Assembly: GCA_031553075.1 (NCBI GenBank)
Contig: JAVBLX010000217.1
Coordinates: forward strand, 1-31,454
Direction: 5' to 3'
Source of the DNA: DIGJ01 sp031553075
GTDB taxonomy: Bacteria > Bacillota > Clostridia > Lachnospirales > Lachnospiraceae
DNA length: 31,454 nt
In this document: piece by piece, positions 24,049 through 31,454 of the stretch
Numbering within the stretch: the stretch's first letter is position 1
Layout of the letters: every line of letters starts with the position of its first letter
The notes under the pieces: generated by a model
What the model saw: the letters and a program-made list of their open reading frames with translations, nothing else
What the model was told of the DNA's origin: nothing
Databases searched by the model: none
Program-made: the position numbers and the translations under genes

Positions 24049-25604
24049 AAAAGCATTTTCTCCCTGTATTCGGAAGGGGATAATCCCACCTGTTTCTTAA
24101 AGCATTTGCCAAAGTAGTTTCCATCTGTATAGCCAACCTTTGCAGATATATCCGTAATTTTATACTGGGAGTCCGCCAGCAAAAGCTTGGCCTTTTCAAT
24201 CCGGTAGTTGGTAATATATTGATTTAAGGTCTGGTCGGTTTCATTCTTAAATAAGGTACAGACATAAGAAGAGGACATATGAACATAATCACTGATTTCC
24301 TTAACCGAAAGATTTTCCCACTGATAGTTCCGATTGATAAATTCCTTTATGGATAATATCGTCGGATTTTCCGGTTTCAAATCTCTGGTTGCCTGAATCA
24401 GAATCAGGGATTTTTCCTTTAATAGTTTATGTAAATCCCAGAGGGTGTGACAATTTTGTACATATTCCAAAATGGTATCAGAGGATGAAAAGGCTTTGCT
24501 GGTATCCAGAGATAATTGGCGACAGGTATTTTGGATGGTTACAAATAATTTATAATAAATATCCTTTACCCGGTTGGGCAGCAGGGTCTGGTTATTTTGA
24601 AAGGCGGCATAGATATCATCCTCAATCTTGGAAATGCGTTCCGGTTCCTTGGAAAGAAGTGCCTCAGCATAGGCCGCAGTAGGATCGGAAAAGGCTGGGG
24701 AGGGGAGGGAATCGGTTTCGTTTTTAATTAAAATACTGTTATTATCATGAAAAAAGCTGCTTTGGAGCAGGATAACAGCAGAGTGATATGATTTATATAC
24801 CTGCTCAATATTGGAAACAGTATCACCAATGGCAATAAAGAAGGGGCTGATTTCCATAAAACTTTGTCTGAGCCATTCCCCTATCCGCAGAAGGGTCCGG
24901 ACTTCCGGGCGGGCAGTTCCAAATACATGATAGACAAGATGCTGGTCATGCTTGACAATATGAAGCTCCTGAAGGTGATAATGTTCCAACAAGCCGTTAA
25001 AGTTTTCATGAATCTGTTGAAGCCGTTCGGTGGGTATATCACCCAGGGAGCCAGTGGTTTTTATGATAATTGTGGTAAAGGTCATAGATGGCTTAATTAT
25101 ATTTCCCCCAATGTGGCTTAAGCCATCAGGAGTAAAAGGGGCACGTTGTTCCGGCGCATAGGTCATGGAAAGGGCCAGCTGTCCTGCCTGAGCCAGAAGA
25201 TGAACGGCTTCGGATTGTCTGGCCCGTTTTAGCTGAATGTTGTTTTCTACAGCTTCCAGAATGGCTGTTTCCACCTCCAGGGCATTAATGGGTTTTTCCA
25301 CATAACTGATTGCCTTCAGACGGATCGCCGCTTTTAAGTATTCACGATCAGAGTAGCCGCTCATGAAAATCACGCTTACCTGAGGAAGGAACTCCCGAAT
25401 TCTTTCTACCATTTCAATTCCATTAAGGCGGGGCATGCGGATGTCACTAAGGATAATGTCCGGCTTTTCGGCCCGAGCCATGGTAAGTCCCATTTGCCCA
25501 TCTTCCGCCTCTATCACCGTATGGATATCAAGAGAAGCCCAGTCAATAGCAGCAATCATGCCCTTTCGGGTTAATTCTTCATCATCAATCAATAATAGTT
25601 TCAT
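24045..25604 (-). CDS. YesN-type response regulator with AraC DNA-binding domain
   Basis: The product is 519 residues. The receiver (1-120) has acidic IDDEE, phospho-acceptor Asp54 in IILSDIRMPRLNG and the conserved Lys in SYVEKPIN. A middle domain of about 270 residues has no obvious enzyme motif, as in other YesN proteins. The AraC-type DNA-binding domain (about 420-519) has SVKEISDYVHMSSSYVCTLFK and the ending ITDISAKVGYTDGNYFGKCF followed by GLSPSEYR. GGAGG precedes the ATG by 9 nt. It most likely activates the divergent transporter operon; the near-palindrome at 25734-25759 is a candidate site. Confidence 0.94.
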   Translation of the reverse strand: MKLLLIDDEELTRKGMIAAIDWASLDIHTVIEAEDGQMGLTMARAEKPDIILSDIRMPRLNGIEMVERIREFLPQVSVIFMSGYSDREYLKAAIRLKAISYVEKPINALEVETAILEAVENNIQLKRARQSEAVHLLAQAGQLALSMTYAPEQRAPFTPDGLSHIGGNIIKPSMTFTTIIIKTTGSLGDIPTERLQQIHENFNGLLEHYHLQELHIVKHDQHLVYHVFGTARPEVRTLLRIGEWLRQSFMEISPFFIAIGDTVSNIEQVYKSYHSAVILLQSSFFHDNNSILIKNETDSLPSPAFSDPTAAYAEALLSKEPERISKIEDDIYAAFQNNQTLLPNRVKDIYYKLFVTIQNTCRQLSLDTSKAFSSSDTILEYVQNCHTLWDLHKLLKEKSLILIQATRDLKPENPTILSIKEFINRNYQWENLSVKEISDYVHMSSSYVCTLFKNETDQTLNQYITNYRIEKAKLLLADSQYKITDISAKVGYTDGNYFGKCFKKQVGLSPSEYREKMLL

Positions 25605-25648
25605 AATATGGTTTCCTCCAAAGAGTAGAAAATTTCTATTTAAGAACT

Positions 25649-25678
25649 ATATTACCATAAAATTTTACCCGATTCCAA
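25649..25678 (-). promoter_or_regulatory. Promoter of the response regulator/kinase operon
   Basis: On the minus strand, TTGGAA (25678-25673), an 18-nt spacer and TAATAT (25654-25649) lie about 45 bases before the response-regulator start. Confidence 0.5.
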
Positions 25679-25733
25679 ATTATTTACGATATGAGGGATA
25701 AAAAGATAATGTTATTGTTTATACAGAGGCAAA

Positions 25734-25759
25734 TGTGAAGGAAAACATTTTCATTCACA
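25734..25759. promoter_or_regulatory. 26-bp near-palindrome, candidate activator site of the transporter operon
   Basis: The half TGTGAAGGAAAA is mirrored by TTTTCATTCACA with only one mismatched pair in each half plus the central two bases. It ends 4 bases before TATATA (25764-25769), a likely -10 with no -35 consensus, as expected for an activator-dependent promoter. The response regulator is the obvious candidate protein; this is inferred from position. Confidence 0.55.
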
Positions 25760-25791
25760 CTGATATATAAGAGTATCAATGGAGCTTAAAG

Positions 25792-25851
25792 ATGAAGGGC
25801 ACCTCGAGGAATGCAAAAGCGCATTTCTTTATTGATTACTTGAACCGCTGA
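25792..25851 (+). CDS. Possible 19-residue leader peptide of the transporter operon
   Basis: ATG 25792 opens MKGTSRNAKAHFFIDYLNR, ending at TGA 25849-25851. GGAG at 25781-25784 gives a fair ribosome site. The stop codon lies in a small hairpin (CCGC 25845-25848 with GGCG region to 25856). It sits in the leader, 62 bases before the ATPase gene. Chance occurrence is possible for so short a frame. Confidence 0.3.
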   Translation: MKGTSRNAKAHFFIDYLNR

Positions 25852-25913
25852 GGCGGCATGTCTGGAAGTGTAAAAAAGGTAAAGCGCAATAAAGCGCAGA
25901 TAGGAGCCAAAAA

Positions 25914-27446
25914 ATGTCAGAGTATATTCTTGAGTTAAAGGGAATTACAAAGATCTTTCCTGGTGTAAAAGCTTTAAACAATGTGCATTTTCAATTAAAG
26001 CCGGGCACGATTCATGCCTTAATGGGTGAGAATGGTGCAGGAAAATCAACTTTTATCAAAGTCATTACAGGAGTTCACAAGGCCGAAGAGGGAGAAGTTT
26101 TTCTGGATGGGCAGAAGGTTAACTTCAAAGGCCCCAAGGATGCCCAAAAAGCTGGAATTGCTGCAATTTATCAGCATGTTACCTCATACCCTCACTTGAC
26201 GGTAACAGAAAATATTTTTATGGGGCATGAAAAAGTAAAACGGGGAATGATCCAGTGGAAGGAAATGAATGAGGCAGCAGATACTTTATTAAAAGAGCTG
26301 AATGCGGATTTTAAATCCACGACGGAAATGGGAGCCCTTTCTGTGGCACAGCAGCAGATGGTAGAAATTGCCAAAGCATTATCCATGGAGGCCCGGATTA
26401 TTATTATGGATGAACCGACAGCCGCCCTTACCAAAAGGGAATCAGAAGAGCTTTATCGAATTGCCGAAAAGCTGCGGGATAATGGGGCTTCCATTATTTT
26501 CATCTCTCACCGATTTGAAGATATGTACCGGCTGGCATCAGAGGTCACCGTATTCCGTGACTCCCAATACATAGGAACATATGACGTAAATGAGATTACC
26601 AATGCTGATTTGATTCACGCCATGGTCGGAAGAGAAATCAAAGACCTTTTCCCAAAACCGGAGATCAAGCTGGGTGAAGAAGTCCTAAGGGTAGAAAATC
26701 TGACCCGGACAGGATTTTTCAAGGATGTCAGCTTTTCTGTCCGGAAAGGTGAAATCATTGGTTTTACCGGACTGGTAGGAGCTGGCAGAACGGAAGTAGT
26801 ACAGACCATTTTTGGAATTGAAAAATCTGACAACGGCAAGATCTTCATGGAAGGCAAGCAGGTGCTGATTAAAAAGCCAATGGATGCCATGAATCTGGGA
26901 ATCGGCCTCCTGCCAGAAGACCGGCAGCGGGAAGGATTGATTCTGGATTGGGGAATCGGCGACAACATCACACTTGCTGAGTTGGGGAAATACTCCAATC
27001 ATGGAATCACCAACCGGAAGAAGGAGCGAGAGGTTGCGAAGCAGTTGGCAGAAAGTGTGGATACCAAGGCAGTTACCTTATTTGATAAAGCCAGCTCTTT
27101 ATCTGGCGGGAATCAGCAGAAGGTAGTAGTAGCTAAAATACTGGCATCTGACCTGAAGGTAATTATTCTGGATGAGCCTACCAAGGGAGTTGATGTGGGG
27201 GCGAAAGCAGAGATTTATGAAATTATGGGCGACCTGGCAAAAAAAGGCTATGCCATTATTATGATTTCTTCTGAAATGCCGGAGATTCTAGGAATGTCTG
27301 ACCGGATTGTGGTAATGTGCGAAGGCCGGATTACTGGGGAGCTTAGTCGGGATGAAGCAAATCAGGAAAGTATTTTAAAATACGCTATGGCAAAATCGCT
27401 CAAATCTTCCGAAAACAAACAGGGGGAGGACACTTCCAATGATTAA
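25914..27446 (+). CDS. Sugar ABC transporter ATP-binding protein, two ATPase domains (rhamnose/ribose type)
   Basis: The product is 510 residues with two fused ABC domains, typical of the RbsA/MglA/RhaT class (CUT2). Domain 1 has Walker A GENGAGKST (38-46), signature-like LSVAQQQMVEIAKAL and Walker B IIIMDEPTAALT. Domain 2 has the degenerate Walker A GLVGAGRTE usual for this class, signature LSGGNQQKVVVAKILA and Walker B VIILDEPTKGVDVG. It powers uptake through the two permeases encoded next and overlaps the first permease gene by 8 bases. The rhamnose assignment comes from the RhaS-like protein and RhaM downstream, as the ATPase alone does not tell the sugar. Confidence 0.94.
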   Translation: MSEYILELKGITKIFPGVKALNNVHFQLKPGTIHALMGENGAGKSTFIKVITGVHKAEEGEVFLDGQKVNFKGPKDAQKAGIAAIYQHVTSYPHLTVTENIFMGHEKVKRGMIQWKEMNEAADTLLKELNADFKSTTEMGALSVAQQQMVEIAKALSMEARIIIMDEPTAALTKRESEELYRIAEKLRDNGASIIFISHRFEDMYRLASEVTVFRDSQYIGTYDVNEITNADLIHAMVGREIKDLFPKPEIKLGEEVLRVENLTRTGFFKDVSFSVRKGEIIGFTGLVGAGRTEVVQTIFGIEKSDNGKIFMEGKQVLIKKPMDAMNLGIGLLPEDRQREGLILDWGIGDNITLAELGKYSNHGITNRKKEREVAKQLAESVDTKAVTLFDKASSLSGGNQQKVVVAKILASDLKVIILDEPTKGVDVGAKAEIYEIMGDLAKKGYAIIMISSEMPEILGMSDRIVVMCEGRITGELSRDEANQESILKYAMAKSLKSSENKQGEDTSND

Positions 27447-28440
27447 GAAATTTGATTTAAAAAAAATAACCAGTTCCCGTGAAATGAGTCTGGTCATTGT
27501 GTTAATTATTCTCTGCCTGTTTATTCAGCTGAGAAACCCAGGATTTTTGTCGGGCAAGGTTATGGTGGATATGTTTAAAAATTATTCCGTAACCATGATA
27601 CTTGCGTTGGGAATGATGGGGGTACTGTTAATCGGTGGAATTGATATCTCCATTGGTTCCACTCTGGCATTATCCGGTATGACCATGGCTCTTCTCATGC
27701 GAGATGGAATTATCACCAATACATTTGCTGCCATTTTAGTATCTACGCTGGTAGGTCTAATTTGCGGAGCAATCGTCGGTATGATCATATCAAAAGGAAA
27801 AGTGCTGCCCATTATTGCAACCCTTGGGTTTATGAATATATATAGGGGAATTACCTACCTGGTTGCGAAAAGCCAGTGGGTTGCAGCTTATCAGATTACG
27901 GAAGAATTTAAAAAGTTTGCCCAAAGCAGCTCCTTGACATTTGGGTTGCTCAACAATATGATTACCATTATGCTCATCTGCTATGTAATTTTCTTTATCT
28001 TAATGAAATGGACCCGAATCGGACGGAAAATTTATGCGGTGGGAAGTAATCCGGAAGCAGCCCAAGTCAGCGGCATTAAGATAAACAATATCAAGCTTTT
28101 GGTGTATTCCATTATGGGAACATTGTGTGGATTGGCCGGAGCATTATGGGTATCTCTTTATGCGTCTGCCCAGGGAGATATGGCCAAAGGCGCCGAAATG
28201 GATGTTATTGCAGCCTGTGTAATCGGTGGTGTCAGCCTGAATGGCGGACGGGGAAGTGTAGCGGGAGTATTCCTTGGTTCTCTTACCATCGCCATCATCG
28301 GAAAGGCCCTTCCATTAATTGGTATATCACAGTTCTGGCAGAATGGAATCAAAGGTGCGATTATCTTGACAGCGATTATTTTAAATGTTGTGACACAACG
28401 AATTATGGATAAAAACAATCAGAAAGGGAGGGAGATGTAG
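27439..28440 (+). CDS. Sugar ABC transporter permease (CUT2, RhaP/RbsC-like)
   Basis: The product is 333 residues with 8-10 hydrophobic segments. The class signature is GGIDISIGSTLALSGMTMAL in the first third, YAVGSNPEAAQVSGIKINNIK in the middle and VIGGVSLNGGRGSVAGVFLG near the C-terminus, all standard for BPD_transp_2 permeases. It starts inside the end of the ATPase gene and is followed after 2 bases by a second permease, a two-permease layout used by rhamnose importers rather than the single-permease ribose type. Confidence 0.93.
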   Translation: MIKKFDLKKITSSREMSLVIVLIILCLFIQLRNPGFLSGKVMVDMFKNYSVTMILALGMMGVLLIGGIDISIGSTLALSGMTMALLMRDGIITNTFAAILVSTLVGLICGAIVGMIISKGKVLPIIATLGFMNIYRGITYLVAKSQWVAAYQITEEFKKFAQSSSLTFGLLNNMITIMLICYVIFFILMKWTRIGRKIYAVGSNPEAAQVSGIKINNIKLLVYSIMGTLCGLAGALWVSLYASAQGDMAKGAEMDVIAACVIGGVSLNGGRGSVAGVFLGSLTIAIIGKALPLIGISQFWQNGIKGAIILTAIILNVVTQRIMDKNNQKGREM

Positions 28441-28442
28441 CT

Positions 28443-29447
28443 ATGGCTGGAAAATCAGGAAGAACCATTCAGGCAACACAGCCAAGATCATGGAAACAAA
28501 TCCTTTTAAGCTGGGAAAGTATCCTTATCCTTATTTTTATCTTGGTCAATATCATGAATGCCAGTATTTCACCTAAATATTTAAGTGCGACAGGCTTGTT
28601 TACAGCAACCAGTTCCTTTCTGGAAAAAGCATTTATCGTTCTCCCCATGGTTTATATCTTAATACTGGGAGAAATTGATATTTCCGTGGGATCCATTACG
28701 GCTTTGTCAGCTGTTTTTATGGCAATGGCCTATAATGCCGGAGTTCCAATGGGGATGGCAATGATAATCTGCCTTGCCACCGGAGCGGTATGTGGTTTAA
28801 TCAATGGTGTAATCCTAACCAGATTTACCGAGTTGCCGCCCATGATTGTCACCTTATCCACACAGATTATTTTCAGAGGAATTGCGGAAATCTGTCTGGG
28901 TGACCAGGCTTCCGGCGGGCTTACCAAGGTAAGCTGGTTCAGTAATTTGTATTGGGGATTTTTTGGACCAATACCCTATATGTTCATTGTGTTTGTCATA
29001 TTAGCCGTATTGATGGGCTGGCTTCTGCATAAAACAACCTTTGGCAGACACGTATATGCCATCGGAAGCAACCGGGTTGCGGCTCAGTATGCTGGAATTG
29101 CAGTGCAAAAAGTCCGCTGCGTGGTTTATACCATGACTGGTACGTTCGCAGCCATCACAGCCATTTTCCTGGCATCCCGCATGGGCAGTACCCGCTCCAA
29201 TATTGCCGAAGGATATGAGCTGGAAGCGATTTCTATGGTTGTATTAGGTGGAATTTCCACCGCAGGAGGAAAAGGAAGATTTCCAGGGGCTATCATCGCA
29301 ATCTTTATCATTGGATTTTTGCGGTACGGTCTGGGACTTATCAATGTATCTTCTCAGGTTATGCTGGTCATCATTGGTACTTTGTTGGTTCTGGCAGTTA
29401 TGTTACCGAAAATAGAATTTAGAAAGATATTTTCAAAAAGAAAGTAA
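28443..29447 (+). CDS. Sugar ABC transporter permease (CUT2, RhaQ-like)
   Basis: The product is 334 residues. It is a homologue of the upstream permease with LILGEIDISVGSITALSAVFMA, YAIGSNRVAAQYAGIAVQKVR and VVLGGISTAGGKGRFPGAI. A longer soluble N-terminus (SGRTIQATQPRSWKQILLS) precedes the first helix. GGGAGGGAG lies just before the ATG. It presumably forms a heterodimeric channel with the product of 27439-28440. A 71-base gap follows before the binding-protein gene, which has its own strong ribosome site. Confidence 0.93.
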   Translation: MAGKSGRTIQATQPRSWKQILLSWESILILIFILVNIMNASISPKYLSATGLFTATSSFLEKAFIVLPMVYILILGEIDISVGSITALSAVFMAMAYNAGVPMGMAMIICLATGAVCGLINGVILTRFTELPPMIVTLSTQIIFRGIAEICLGDQASGGLTKVSWFSNLYWGFFGPIPYMFIVFVILAVLMGWLLHKTTFGRHVYAIGSNRVAAQYAGIAVQKVRCVVYTMTGTFAAITAIFLASRMGSTRSNIAEGYELEAISMVVLGGISTAGGKGRFPGAIIAIFIIGFLRYGLGLINVSSQVMLVIIGTLLVLAVMLPKIEFRKIFSKRK

Positions 29448-29518
29448 TTATCTGATACGTTCACCATGGGGTGTTTGTATAAACTAAAAAATGTTAAGAA
29501 AAAGGGAGGAAAAGAAAC

Positions 29519-30622
29519 ATGAAAAAAAGATTAATCAGCATTCTGGCATGTGTAGCGATGGTATCTACCATCCTGGCAGGATGCAGCAGTAAAACCGAAA
29601 ATACCAGCAGCACCGGAACTGCCGGCGACACACAACAGGAAACCCAGGACACAGGCAGTGCGGACACATCCGATACTCAGTCAGCAGGAAAAGACGGTGT
29701 TTATGCTTTGATCACAAAATCGGCTGGAAATCCTTATAACGAAAAAACAGCTTCCGGCTTTGAGGAAGTATGCAAGGCTTTAGACTTAAAATGTGTTATT
29801 AAACATCCGGAGTCTGCAACAGCAGAAGCGCAGATTACCATGATAAACGAACTGGTTGCTCAGGGTGTAAGCTCTATTGCAATTGCTGGAAATGATTATG
29901 ACGCTCTTCAGCCAGCGATTAACGCTGCTATGAATGCTGGAATCAAAGTATCTTCTTTAGATTCCAATGTTAATCCAGATAGCCGTATGACTTTTGTTAA
30001 TCAGGCAGGAATCCAGCAGATTGGGCAAACCCTTATGGATGCTATCCTGGATATCTCTGGTGGAGAAGGCCAGTGGGCAATTCTTTCGGCAACCTCTCAG
30101 GCAGCTAATCAGAATGCGTGGATTGAGGCTATGAAAGAAGTAATGCAGGATTCTAAATATGCGGGATTGGAATTGGTTGAAATCGCATACGGTGATGATG
30201 AATATCAGAAATCGGTAGACCAGACACAGGCGTTATTGCAGAATTATCCAAACTTAAAGGTAATCTGTGCTCCAACAACGGTTGGAATTATGGCAGCAGC
30301 GAAAGTACTTCAGGACGAAGGTTCTGCCTGCAGATTAACTGGACTTGGACTTCCATCTGAAATGGCAGATTATATTGGTGATGCAAAATCTTGTCCTTAT
30401 ATGTATCTGTGGAACCCAATTGATGTGGGAAGATTAAGTGCTTATACATCAATTGCTTTGGTGGATGGAACGATTACCGGTGCGGTAGGTGAGAAATTTA
30501 CAGCTGGCGATATGGGTGAGTATGAAATCGTGGCTGCGGCTGATGGTGGTACGGAAATTATTGTTGGACCTCCGTTTAAGTTTGATTCAGCTAATATTGA
30601 TGAGTGGAAATCTGTTTACTAA
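29519..30622 (+). CDS. Rhamnose-type ABC transporter substrate-binding lipoprotein (RhaS-like)
   Basis: The product is 367 residues. The lipoprotein signal ends in LAGC (Cys22), followed by a Ser/Thr/Asp-rich linker to about residue 58. The mature protein is a periplasmic-binding-protein type 4 sugar receptor: YALITKSAGNPYNEKTASGFEE, SIAIAGNDYDALQPAINAAM, SLDSNVNPDSRMTFVNQA, AILSATSQAANQNAWIEAM, VEIAYGDDEYQKSVDQTQALL and APTTVGIMAAAKVLQDEG. NPDSR/FVNQA, the NQNAWIE block and YGDDE...PTTVG are what I recall from RhaS rhamnose receptors (AI-2-type LsrB is related). GGGAGGAAA precedes the start. A large palindrome separates it from the mutarotase gene. Confidence 0.9.
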   Translation: MKKRLISILACVAMVSTILAGCSSKTENTSSTGTAGDTQQETQDTGSADTSDTQSAGKDGVYALITKSAGNPYNEKTASGFEEVCKALDLKCVIKHPESATAEAQITMINELVAQGVSSIAIAGNDYDALQPAINAAMNAGIKVSSLDSNVNPDSRMTFVNQAGIQQIGQTLMDAILDISGGEGQWAILSATSQAANQNAWIEAMKEVMQDSKYAGLELVEIAYGDDEYQKSVDQTQALLQNYPNLKVICAPTTVGIMAAAKVLQDEGSACRLTGLGLPSEMADYIGDAKSCPYMYLWNPIDVGRLSAYTSIALVDGTITGAVGEKFTAGDMGEYEIVAAADGGTEIIVGPPFKFDSANIDEWKSVY

Positions 30623-30657
30623 GATTTGTGAATGTTTATAAAATGTGGGGATAGGAC

Positions 30658-30924
30658 GCTGCGGGTGAAACGGCCTGAGCGCAGTCCATGGAAAAGGGAA
30701 AAAAGCCTTAGCTCCGCAGGATAAGAAGCAGTAAGCCGAAGCTTTAAGTTACTGGCACCGTCCGGGTCGGCCTTCACGGGCATCCGTGCCCGAGCGGCCT
30801 GGTAGGGATGTCCGTGTCCCTACCACCCTATAACTTGAAGGCTTCGGCTAACTGCTTCTAATCCTGCTCCGAATAGGCTTTTTCCCTTTTCCATGGACTG
30901 CGCTCAGGCCGTTTCACATGCAGC
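30658..30924. repeat. 267-bp imperfect palindrome capped by two small hairpins
   Basis: The left arm (30658 to about 30753) and right arm (about 30829-30924) are near-identical inverted copies, sharing for example GTGAAACGGCCTGAGCGCAG. Pairing continues with a few mismatches and indels through GCCGAAGC. The 75-base apex is GC-rich and holds two hairpins: CGGGCA with TGCCCG around 30777-30792, and GGTAGGGA (30801-30808) with TCCCTACC. No coding frame fits. It could be a MITE-like element, a structured RNA or an mRNA-stabilising/terminating structure. Confidence 0.9.
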
Positions 30925-31007
30925 TGATGTTCTCAGGCTTTGCGAAGAAAGATAATTCCGCCCTTCCGAAGCGTCCCTTAACCAACAAATATCAGGAGGA
31001 ATTCAAA

Positions 31008-31319
31008 ATGATCAAAGGTTTTAAAATGAAACTATACCCCGGCCAGGAAGCTGAATATGAAAAGCGCCATAATGAACTGTGGCCTGAAATGGTTGACATG
31101 ATTCATGCTTATGGTGGAAAAAATTATTCTATATTTTTGGATAAAGAAACTCTAACTCTGTTCGGATACATTGAAATTGAGAATGAAGAACTGTGGAGCC
31201 AGAGTGCAGATACAATCATTAACCGCAAGTGGTGGGATTTTATGGCAGATATTATGGAAACCAATCCAGATAACAGCCCTGTAACGATTAACTTGATGCC
31301 ATTATTCCACTTGCACTAG
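31008..31319 (+). CDS. rhaM: L-rhamnose mutarotase
   Basis: The product is 103 residues from ATG 31008, with AGGAGGAA just upstream; an earlier in-frame ATG (30918) lies in the palindrome arm and is unlikely. The enzyme interconverts alpha and beta anomers of L-rhamnose for isomerase. Signatures of the family are YEKRHNELWPEM (His21 the likely catalytic His), YGGKNYSIFLDKETLTLFGYIE, and NRKWWDFMADIMETNPDNSP near the end. Length equals the E. coli enzyme to within one residue. Placement after the RhaS-like gene supports rhamnose as the imported sugar. Confidence 0.95.
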   Translation: MIKGFKMKLYPGQEAEYEKRHNELWPEMVDMIHAYGGKNYSIFLDKETLTLFGYIEIENEELWSQSADTIINRKWWDFMADIMETNPDNSPVTINLMPLFHLH

Positions 31320-31341
31320 TGCACCATCTTCTAAATAACTA

Positions 31342-31454
31342 GACCATTCGCTGGTCTGATTTCCCGAGAGCACGAATGAAAAAGCCTCAGTGTAGCCCGC
31401 TACACCTACGTTTTTTCATCCGTACTCTCGAAAAATCATCCTCACCGATTGGTC
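31342..31454. repeat. Palindromic repeat element, copy B (runs to the window edge)
   Basis: Outer GACCATTCG (31342-31350) mirrors the final bases of the window. CGAGAG pairs with CTCTCG, CGAATGAAAAA pairs with TTTTTCATCCG apart from one position, and an inner GTGTAG pairs with CTACAC around a CCCG loop. Its centre is shared with copy A at 22097-22187. It begins 22 bases after the rhaM stop, so it may end that operon. Confidence 0.85.

Noticed and set aside
25810..25825. Possible CcpA (cre) site around AATGCAAAAGCGCATT
   Set aside because: It matches the cre consensus poorly at the conserved outer bases and is just as well explained as a local AATGC/GCATT inverted repeat.
30658..30924. Retron or CRISPR-related structured RNA
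   Set aside because: No reverse transcriptase, no cas genes and no direct-repeat/spacer pattern are present in the window.
30918..31007. Thirty-codon N-terminal extension of rhaM
   Set aside because: Family length and the AGGAGGAA site fix the start at 31008; the extension begins in the end of the palindrome.

Overview
The window looks like chromosomal DNA of a low-GC, spore-former-type Firmicute, most likely a Lachnospiraceae/Clostridium cluster XIVa relative. This is inferred from AT-rich composition, strong AGGAGG ribosome binding sites, lipoprotein-anchored sugar-binding proteins, YesM/YesN-type two-component regulation and a GH65 disaccharide phosphorylase. I ran no database search; family names come from recognising motifs by eye.

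Region 1 (1-4294) is a worn accessory island bounded by the tail of an IS110-type transposase (2-100) and the tail of an IS66 transposase (3927-4133). Between them are two polymorphic-toxin C-terminal cassettes that have lost their delivery N-termini: a toxin tip with its immunity gene (214-999), and a pre-toxin plus toxin domain with an immunity gene (2863-3869). The island also holds an orphan immunity paralogue (1080-1439), a broken small membrane-protein gene (1471-1634) and a YhcG-like PDDEXK nuclease (1696-2700). An uncharacterised two-pass membrane protein follows (4295-5341).

Region 2 (5555-12309) is a carbohydrate locus: a LacI-family regulator, then a promoter with a long structured leader, a lipoprotein sugar-binding protein, an internal terminator, two CUT1 permeases and a GH65 phosphorylase. 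The design is import of an alpha-glucosyl disaccharide followed by phosphorolysis in the cytoplasm. No ATPase is encoded here, so a shared MsmX/MsmK-type ATPase elsewhere is expected.

Region 3 (12310-17848) holds remnants and small genes (an Rpn-like fragment, a glycine-rich membrane peptide, a P-loop kinase-like protein with a 57-bp duplicated scrap of itself upstream, a small membrane protein). A sensory pair follows: a solute-binding lipoprotein directly upstream of an 854-residue hybrid histidine kinase, with no permease or ATPase.

Region 4 (17988-22033) has a nitrilase-family amidase divergent from acetate kinase, then an AraC regulator and an AAC(3)-family acetyltransferase.

Region 5 (22237-31454) is a rhamnose-type uptake locus: a YesN-like response regulator and YesM-like kinase on the minus strand, divergent from an ABC importer (double ATPase, two permeases, RhaS-like binding protein) and L-rhamnose mutarotase (RhaM). 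The divergent intergenic region holds a 26-bp near-palindrome and a possible 19-codon leader ORF.

The most unusual non-coding features are a 267-bp imperfect palindrome capped by two small hairpins between rhaS and rhaM (30658-30924), and two copies of a smaller palindromic repeat family (about 22097-22187 and 31342-31454) whose stems are kept by paired base changes.
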